NCBI GenBank assembly: GCA_948567375.1
Contig: OX419755.1
Location: 40,553,001-40,617,000, forward strand
Source of the DNA: Lunularia cruciata
Taxonomy: Eukaryota > Streptophyta > Marchantiopsida > Lunulariales > Lunulariaceae
Length of the DNA stretch: 64,000 nucleotides
Reading direction: 5' to 3'
The notes beneath the pieces were generated by a model that saw only the letters and a program-made list of their open reading frames with translations, made no database searches and was not told where the DNA came from. The position numbers were made by a program, and so were the translations under genes. The first letter of the stretch is position 1; every line of letters begins with the position of its first letter. Of this stretch, positions 56,685-64,000 are shown piece after piece.

Positions 56685-57020
56685 CCCAAGGTGCATAGGA
56701 CCAACCAGGCTATGTTGGGATGCACTTGCATTGATGGGGGTGCACTTGAGTCAAACAAGAGGTACATTACTACAATTGGTGGTGAAATTGGATTTAAGGA
56801 GGTATGTTTAAGTGTTTGTTAGGGTAGTATTCCATCTAGATGCAAATTTTCAAGCCATAGCATTCGGGGGAATCTCCCAAATTGCCGCCATTGAATTCCT
56901 TACTTGGGTTTGTCTAGCTAGCTCCATATAATGTATGTCATATGATTGTTGATAGTGTAGAAACCCATTAGCTTGTCCTCTTTATGAAAGCTTTCCATGT
57001 TTCATCATCCATCAACCATT
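56685..57020. other. Unassigned stretch between E and D
   Basis: This is about 335 bases of flank with no frame or repeat that I recognise. The 5' end of D lies somewhere near its right edge but is too decayed to place. Confidence 0.4.
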
Positions 57021-59959
57021 TGTATTCAAGGATTTTTACTATCTAAAATTCTAGAAATCTGAGATTTGAAATCTAGAACCTTCTCTACCTCTCATGATCC
57101 TCTAACATGATATTTGAAAAGCCAAAGCTAGTTCACTTGGATGTTGGAATGATAGTCTTGGAAATCAAATTTATATTAGTAGTTGCTCAGAGATTACTAA
57201 GTGGTGGCCAAATTTTGTGTTCGGGCTACTAATCACACTATAGGACCAATATCACTTGCACCATTTGTACCATCAACAACACCATTAGGGCTAGAAATCT
57301 AAGTAAAGCATAGGGGTATACTTTGAAAGTGCAACTCCAAAGAGCTCACTTCTTTGATTTTGAGCTTTTAAGTTCCTAGCTATGGTGGACAGAGGCTATC
57401 GAGCATCCCTTGGAGTCTCTTAGCTTGAGTGGATGAAGTGTAACTATAATCAATGACCATTGTTGGTAGATTATTGAGTTGAAGATTGAGTTCTAATTCA
57501 TTTTGAGTGTGAATGGATTATTTTATTAAAGAAATGACAAAAGCTAGAAATCAAGTGTAAGAACTAAATGCGTTGGTGGTATTTCTAAGCTTGGTAGGAT
57601 TGTTTGTATCTATGATCATTGTTACTCAAGTTTTCTTTCAATTGTGTAGATCATGTTTTTAGCTATGCTTGATGTGCTATAGATTTGATAGTAGAGTAGA
57701 TGGAGTGGAGAAGCGCTCCCAAAATTTGGTGAAATTGAGGTTGAATTGAGGAATAAGTGTTCAATTTTGTTGATCAAAGAGACCAATTTGACAGTGAGAG
57801 GTCAAATTGAAAATTGAGGATTATGAATTGTAAAATTAAAGATGGATTTGAGAACCCATCTCCTTAAATAAGAAATTTAGAGGTCTCTATCCTTCAACTT
57901 GGCCCAATTTTACATTTGCCAAAGGATTTGGTGGTTCGTCAACTATAGTAGAGGACTATCAAATTGGCAAAGGTTTTCTAGATTTGGAGGTTAAGTTGGC
58001 AGAGGTTTTCCAAAGTTGGAGGTTACCCAAATTTCCCTATATAGTACTCAAGTTCATGGAGGTTAGCCAAATTTAGAAAGGGTTTGAATTGGCAAGAAAA
58101 AAGGACTCATATTTGCTAAATTTCTCAATTTTTCCCCATTTGACCTTTGATAGAGGATTTTACAATCAACTTATTGTAGTGGAGGTTTGTTAGATTGGCA
58201 AAGGTTGTCCACATTTAGAGGTCAAGTTGGTAGAGGTTGTCCAAATTTGGAGCTTGCCCAAGTTTATCCAAATTGTCTTAGCTAGTGCTCAAGTTGATGG
58301 AGGTTAGTCAGATTTGAAGAAGGTTCAAATTGCCAAGAAGAAAGGTGTTATACCATTAACTAGAAAAATTAGCTACAAGTGAAAATTGCCTTGGCAATAT
58401 CTTTTGAGATGTTATACATAATGGTCCAAATATCAAATAGAGGAGTCACTAAAAGAAGACTTCCAATAAAGGAAATGCCAAAAACACATCAAAAACTTTA
58501 GACTCAATTTTGGAGTCACCAAAAGAAGATTTCCACTAATAGAGCTGAGGCAAAAAATATTCCAAAAAATTTCAAAGTCAATTTTGAAGGCCTAAAAAAA
58601 TCAATTAGACCTCAAAAATAGTTTTACATCCCTAAGGAAAAGGCATTGCTTTCTCTTCCTTGTTTGTTTCATCAAGATCTTTCTAATGGTACCTATTCTA
58701 TGTTGTTTTGAGCTTCCTACCAAAAGATTCCCAAAAATAGTTCTTTGGTCAAACCTTGTTGGACCAACCAAATAGTATAAGGATTGACATATAACCAATC
58801 CATGCATCTAATCTACGTGTATAGTTTGTTGACATGTCATAAATCCATGTATCTAATCTAAGGATATAGTTTGGAGTGGATTTTCTTTGCTATATAATAA
58901 CCCTTGTTTGTCTTGTCTAGATCTTTCCAATGGTGTCTTTTCCATGATATTTTGAGCTTCCTCCAAAAAGATTCTCTTTGGTCAAACTTGTTTGACCAAC
59001 CAAATAGGATCCTTAACCAAATAGGATAAATATCAAGATATCATCAACCTATGTATCTCATCTAAAGGTATAGCTCATTAACATATCACAAATCCATGTA
59101 TCTAATCTAAGGATGTAGTTCCCTTGGAGGGAATCCTCTTTGTTGTATAATAAACAAATCCATACATCTAAAGTTTTTTTTGAGAGTTCCAATCTTGTGT
59201 GCTCCTATCTTTGAGCTATTACAAAAAGCCTCATTTGGTCTTTTGAAGCTACAAAGCATAGGGCAATAGGGGCTTGTTGGTCTAGCCAATTTAGTTAAGT
59301 TTTTGATATTTGTGTGTGGCAAAATTTACCCACCCTTCAAGATTATGCACAACAAGGTTTGAATCCTAAATATTTGGTTCCTAGAATAGTGCCCTAGCCA
59401 ATGGGTACATCTTCACTTGTTGTCCTAGTGATGGTAGACTGATATATATACTCATGTAGCTTTGGCTAGGAGATGAATTTTGATTCTATCTTTGGTGATC
59501 TTGGTAATGTAGGAGTAGATAGACATTCCTATTATATCAAATTCCAAATGGCGGTAGAGTTAATCTAATTTTAATTTGTGAGATGGAATATTTTCATTCC
59601 AACTTCTTGTGATTGAACCCCTCCATTCTCTACTTCTTATTTGTGTGAGGTGCTTTAATACTTAAAGTATTGATATTCTAGTGTGCTCTTGGTAATGAGA
59701 CTAGAATGATGACCAATCAGATTATCTATGTTTCTCTTCAGTGAGGTAGGAAGTGATGGCATATAGACCATAGACCATAGACCATGAGAGTGTGTTGTGG
59801 TGGCAAGTTGCAAGTTGCTCTTCTCCTTAGTGTAGTTGTCATAGTTAGATTTACACTAATGGATGATTCTTGGTGGTGGTACTTGGTGGTTACAATTGCA
59901 ATTTGGAGTACATGGTCACAATAGAGTTCTTTGGAAGTTTTAGAGGAGATATTGCTATA
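57020..59959 (+). other. 5' leader region of element D
   Basis: It matches the A and B leaders, including the segment TTTTGTGTTCGGG (57213) and the TTTGGAGGTTAAGTTGGCAGAGG-type repeats at 57970-58330. A primer-site-like TGGCGGTAGAG lies at 59549. The exact 5' end is not resolved. The solo LTR at 58346-59223 interrupts it. Confidence 0.65.
58346..59223 (+). mobile_element. Solo LTR of the G family in D, internally duplicated
   Basis: It starts TGTTATACC and ends GCTATTACA, flanked by AAAGG (left) and AAAAG (right), an imperfect 5-base duplication. It is longer than other family LTRs because a segment of about 250 bases (roughly 58655-58900) is repeated in tandem at 58902-59155. It lies between GAAAGG and AAAGCC of the D leader, which are contiguous in A and B. 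Confidence 0.82.
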
Positions 59960-61700
59960 GTATGTAGTGGAACTCAATATCAACCAATATCTTAGGTCCT
60001 AGTGAAGGAGGATATTAATTATAGTTTGGAGTTTGACATGGGAGCTGATGCAATCAAGAGTGCATTTATTATGTCCACACCATTGTTGTGGAACATGGAC
60101 TAGATTCTTGGGGCCTTTGGAGGCCCCAAGTGCTACTATGATACAATGGATACTATTGAGTAGGATGACTTGATCCAAGAATTTGATAGTTGGTATGATC
60201 TATAGCAAATAAAAAATTAACTTTTTCACACTCTTCATGGCATGGAAGGGGTTAATCTAGCACTTAGAAGGTCTACTAATGGATGATTACCATGAGTTCA
60301 AGAGAGTTCACTTGGAGGAGATTGAGCTATGGAGACAATATTGGTCTCTAAACTACATCTCCATCACGTCAAGCTTGGTTTCTTAGAGTAGATTGGCAAT
60401 ACCCATGAGTTCTAGCTTTAGTAGCTTTGGTGTATCCATTGGAGGTGCACTAGTTGGAGATGGTGCTACTACAATTGGAACTACCATTATAGGAGGTGGT
60501 GCAATATTGAGCGTTAATACCATGGTGGAATTCTTCCAATTCTTGAGGCAAAATTACCAAGGAGTATAGATTGACAAGCTAAAGAGCTTGAAAGAGTTTT
60601 GGTGAAAGGCTGAAGAGAACCTACTAAAGGCATATACTTGCATGAGACAATTGATCAATTTCACTCAAGGAATTAGTGAGGCCCACGAGTCCAATTTTGG
60701 TATGGAATATTTGACAAGAAGTTGCAACATAGAGTACATGATGTTACGTTGTTCCAAACTACCTCATCAACTTTGGTGGTATTTTTTGTTTGGCTGGGCA
60801 CATTGAGCTCAACATAGTAGAAGAGAGAGTGGTAATATCTAGATTTGGCAAGGAGGCCTCATCTACAACTTTCACTCTTTCCAAAGTGCAATTGAGTACA
60901 CCATACCATTTTGGCTTTCAAGTGCAGAGTGGATAGCCTTGATCTTATGGAGCAAGTGAAGGGCCTAGTACACCTAAAACCTGACCTCATTTTTTTGGTC
61001 AATAGTAGCTAGTGGGTGGTGGAGTTGCCTGTTTGACTTGTGGTGGGCCTCAACACAAGAGAGAGTGTTACTAGGGTAGTGGGCATGATACCTCTGGAGC
61101 ATTATAACTAGCTTAGAGATAATATGACCATTGCTATAGATTTTGTCACACTAGTTATCAATTTTTTGACCTCCACTCTAAGTTATAGAATGGTAAGGTT
61201 GCTATGGTAGGTGGTAGAGGAGCTCTAGGTCATGGAGGACAAGGTGGTAAAGGACCTAAATTTGGTAAGGGCTTGTACCTACCCTTGCTTTTGATACAAC
61301 CATGGCTACTTGGATTGATCAATCATAGCAAAGATTGGCTAGCATGGCCATAGCTTGGAGGAGATCAAATTCAAGTGCTAAGGCTTCCACCTCTTATGCT
61401 AATGATAGAGATGTCTTAGACTTATGTATAGAGTAGCACATGTAGATGCATCTACTATAATTACCAAGAGTGCAATTTATGCTCCAAAGCCTAAAGGAGT
61501 ATTAGTGGAGTTGGACTCACATAATATAGAGGTTGGTAGACAAGTAAGACTTCCCTAATCTTTCACACTCTCTAAGGCACTTTAAATGACATCCTTGATT
61601 CCTATATGTCTTAATGTAGGTGTGGTAGGAGGTTAAGAGTGCATGAGGGACTAGATACTAGTTAGCCCCCTGCTACTACACATATTGAATCTAGCATGAT
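59960..61700 (+). pseudogene. gag of element D
   Basis: It carries the family landmarks: the GCCTTTGGAGGCCCCAAG segment (60112), a DDLIQEFDSWYDL-type block, the MVEFFQFLRQNYQGV capsid block and RQLINFTQGISEAH, followed by knuckle, Gly-rich and coil regions. Frames change often. It is the most decayed of the three gags. Confidence 0.72.
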
Positions 61701-62640
61701 GTTAGAGGTGGCTCAATTGATTATGCATTCCTCTTTGTTCTCAATTAGTGATATATTTACATTGGAAGTTGACCTAGCTTTAGTGTTCTAGTTTGCTGCC
61801 ACACTTTGTGAGAGTAAGGATGATGTGATTCAAACTTCTAAAGTAAAAGTGGTTTATGGTGGAGTTGACTTGGTTGAGGAGCATGTGATTCCATTCAACT
61901 ACTAGTGGTTTATGGCAAGAAATAATAGTTAGGTTGGAGGGGTAACTAACTAGACCTGCATTTGAGTGATCTTGGTTCACACCTGGAGTTGTCCTATTAG
62001 ACAACTAGAGTAAGATTTTCCAATTGGTGAGACTTACAAGGAAGGTCTATACATCCAAGAGGGTCTTATTAAACTATAGTGTGCAACCCTTTATGTTAAA
62101 GAAGGCTACATTTTTTGGTCTTGGACTATGGTAGACCAATGTAGAGAGGTGTTCATTTCATATCAAGATGGCTCTAGCAGATGGTTCTACATAGTACATC
62201 ATATGTGGGGAGTTGATTATTTAGATTCAACTTGGTCACAGCTATATAGTGAGAGCTCAAGCCATTGCACTAATAATGGATCCATATAATGTATTAGTTG
62301 GGGGAGAAATGTTATACCCCATGGTTTTAGTATTGATTATTGGGAGGAGACAATTTCCTATAGGCTAGGTTGGTAATCAAGCAAGGGATGAGTATGTTGC
62401 CTACCAATGCACTTTAGTAGTGGTCATCTTGGCTCACTCAGTCAAGGATCATGACATCAATTTTAGCTTTCAATGGTTCCATTACTTGGCTTGGTGACTT
62501 ATTGGAAAGGAACCATACAAAGGATACCTTAATACTAGAAGAGATCACTCAAATTTGGAGTACAAGTGGAGTTGTTCTATCCACCTTGGATGTTCCATTG
62601 TGGAGTTATGAGGGAGCATTGCAAGAGCATGCAGATTAGG
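61701..62640 (+). pseudogene. Protease region of element D
   Basis: The protease active-site segment reads VLLNYSVQPFMLKK, so the catalytic Asp is Asn and the Gly is lost. A VLVGGEMLYPMVLVLIIG stretch and a frame at 62451-62639 (AFNGSITWLGDLLE) match B. Confidence 0.72.
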
Positions 62641-62947
62641 TAATACAACAAGCTTGGAGTGGAGCCTTTGTACCACCAAGAGACTAGTTTGAGGAGGAGT
62701 TTCCAAAATCTATTACCTTATCACCTTTGGATATCACACTTATTGCTTGGTTGTATCTAAGAGAGTGAGTATGTCTATTAGAGTTGTTTGGTAGGACAAT
62801 CATTGGGGTAGTTATGTAGGTAGGTATATGGGTACTTATATATGGAGAGAGATGAGACTACTAGGTGAGTCTTTCTACATCATGTGGCATACTTGGCCTA
62901 TTGGTATATGGAGTTATAACCAATGTCAATACTCAAAGGTTACCAAA
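62641..62947 (+). pseudogene. Methyltransferase start of element D, truncated by H
   Basis: The segment reads QQAWSGAFVPP and then motif I CLLELFGR with the second Gly changed. It goes on to ERDETTR and HHVAYLAYWY and ends at GYQ, where H enters. Motif IV and all later domains are absent from the window. Confidence 0.78.
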
Positions 62948-63354
62948 TGAAACAATATGGAATTACAACTTAGTAGAGATTAACGAGTTAGAAAATAGGC
63001 CAAATTAGCCAAGAATTCTCGGAATTTTTATAGAAGCATCTAGGAAGCTTCTTGGTACCTTCCCAAGTATTATGTATGCCAAGTATGCAACTTTTAGCAG
63101 GAATTTTCTTGAGAAGTTTCATGACTAGCTTAGTTTGCATGCTAAGTAGGTGGCTTCTAGAAGGAAGCTTGGCTACCTTAACTTGCACTATAAGAAATAG
63201 CTCTTTAGAAGTTTCCCAAGAGCCTTGTATATTCCTTGTAAATATCAAAGCCTAAACTCATGTTGGGCATTTGGAGTTTCCTTCATTCAAGAATCCCAAT
63301 GTAATCTTTTACTCTTGTCTTCCTTTCTCATATTTCTCTCCTTGGTCTCTTATA
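62948..63354 (+). repeat. 5' LTR of element H
   Basis: It starts TGAAACAATATGG (E: TGTAACAATATGG) and ends CTCTTATA. It is shorter than the E LTR because it has fewer AAGCTTCT-type internal repeats. The left flank TTACCAAA is the same eight bases that precede the 5' LTR of E. Confidence 0.82.
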
Positions 63355-63355
63355 T

Positions 63356-63366
63356 TGGTATCAAAG
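63356..63366 (+). promoter_or_regulatory. Primer binding site of H
   Basis: TGGTATCAAAG lies one base after the LTR end and is close to the initiator-Met-tRNA site. Confidence 0.78.
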
Positions 63367-64000
63367 TAGGAATGGGATGGATGGAATTCATGGACCACCG
63401 AATCCATTTTCCCATAGTCATTGGGATTTTTTGTCCATGTACTACTTAAATATCATTTCATGCAATTCATCATTTCTCACTTTGCACAAACTATTTTGAA
63501 TGTGATCATCTTATCCAATGAACCATTGATACTTTTGATTGTAACTTACAAAGAGTGGTGGATGTGTTGCACCTAGATGTTAACTTAGATAATTGCAAGT
63601 AATTTGACAAAGTAGTAGCCATAGTTGCAATGCCTAAGGTTATCATTGGTATGTCATAACAAATTGAGCACCTTACTTGATTGTTCGGAATGAGAGATCA
63701 TCAATGACAAGAGCATATAGAGAAAGAGTACCATTTTGAGAAGGAGAAGAGCAAATCTGATTTCTGAAGCTCGAGGTATTAGAAGGCAAGAATCATTAGG
63801 TCGCAATGGAGAATTTTTTATTTGATCACAAATATTATTTTGAAATAACAAATATTCAAGATGAACAGAGATAGATTCTCTTAGCTCCAAGCCAATTGGA
63901 TGGAGTGGAAAAATTGTGATGTCAATTTCAAGTAGAGAAAGCTCAATGGTAGTTTGTTATGCTAATCTTGATATGGGAAGAATTAAAGAGTGCAATAATT
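63367..64000 (+). pseudogene. gag of element H, N-terminal part
   Basis: It is colinear with E gag at 15445-16050, from GGGATGGATGGAAT after the primer site to the capsid part (FDHKYYFEITNIQDEQR-like, then SQLDGVEKL). In-frame stops are present. It continues beyond 64000. Confidence 0.75.

Larger units (their letters stand above)
57020..62947 (+). mobile_element. Element D: third, older copy of the methyltransferase family
   Basis: Leader, gag, protease and the start of the methyltransferase are colinear with A and B but on the plus strand. It is interrupted by a solo LTR (58346-59223) and cut off inside the methyltransferase by element H at 62948. Block X and everything after motif I are absent. 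The leader again passes straight from the 5'-end sequence to the unique leader without block X, as in A and B. Stops are very frequent. Confidence 0.82.
62948..64000 (+). mobile_element. Element H: chromovirus of the E family, cut by the window edge
   Basis: A 5' LTR, a primer site and the first part of gag are present; the rest lies beyond the window. It is inserted in the methyltransferase region of D. It resembles E closely in LTR and gag order. Confidence 0.83.

Overview
The window reads as nuclear DNA of a land plant with a large, repeat-rich genome. Three things point there. One compact gene at 3811-4257 (minus) carries the signature motifs of the plant-specific SIAMESE-RELATED cyclin-dependent kinase inhibitors. 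The mobile elements are Ty3/gypsy elements of plant type, with initiator-Met-tRNA-like primer sites and chromodomains. Many disabling stops look like loss of methylated cytosines in CG and CHG contexts. I cannot name the species. The persistence of a DNMT3-like methyltransferase family would fit a lineage outside the flowering plants, but that is inference.

Layout. 1-8500 is mixed-composition host DNA holding the SMR gene and its long CpG-rich upstream region. 8500-14940 is AT-rich, gene-poor DNA with microsatellites, a foldback element, a 23-base G run and a 0.4 kb tandem duplication. From 14941 to 56684 the DNA is one nest of retroelements. Element E (chromovirus, plus strand) was entered by element C (another chromovirus, plus). 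C was entered twice, independently, by members A and B of a third family (minus strand). B was entered by a gag/coiled-coil element F, and F by the young chromovirus G. Target-site duplications support most levels: G GTAGG, F ATATT, B AAGT, A GAGA, C GAGCA/GAGCC. Solo LTRs sit in C (AGATC), in E (CACCT) and in D (AAAGG/AAAAG). From about 57020 to the end lies D, a third and older copy of the A/B family on the plus strand. It is cut at 62948 by H, a relative of E.

The main discovery is the A/B/D family. Its pol reads protease, C5-cytosine DNA methyltransferase, reverse transcriptase, RNase H, integrase and a C-terminal PHD finger. In B the stretch from protease tail to RNase H lies in one frame (with stops), so the methyltransferase is part of the polyprotein. 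The PHD finger sits where the chromovirus families of this same window have a chromodomain. The element thus combines a DNA-methylation writer with a putative chromatin reader. Its ends are also odd: A has 4-base target duplications but no terminal direct repeats that I can find, and B has a split-repeat arrangement.

No retroelement here looks intact. G is closest: LTRs about 2.4% diverged, all domains present, but six in-frame stops. All coordinates and identities come from reading the sequence by eye. No alignment or database search was run.
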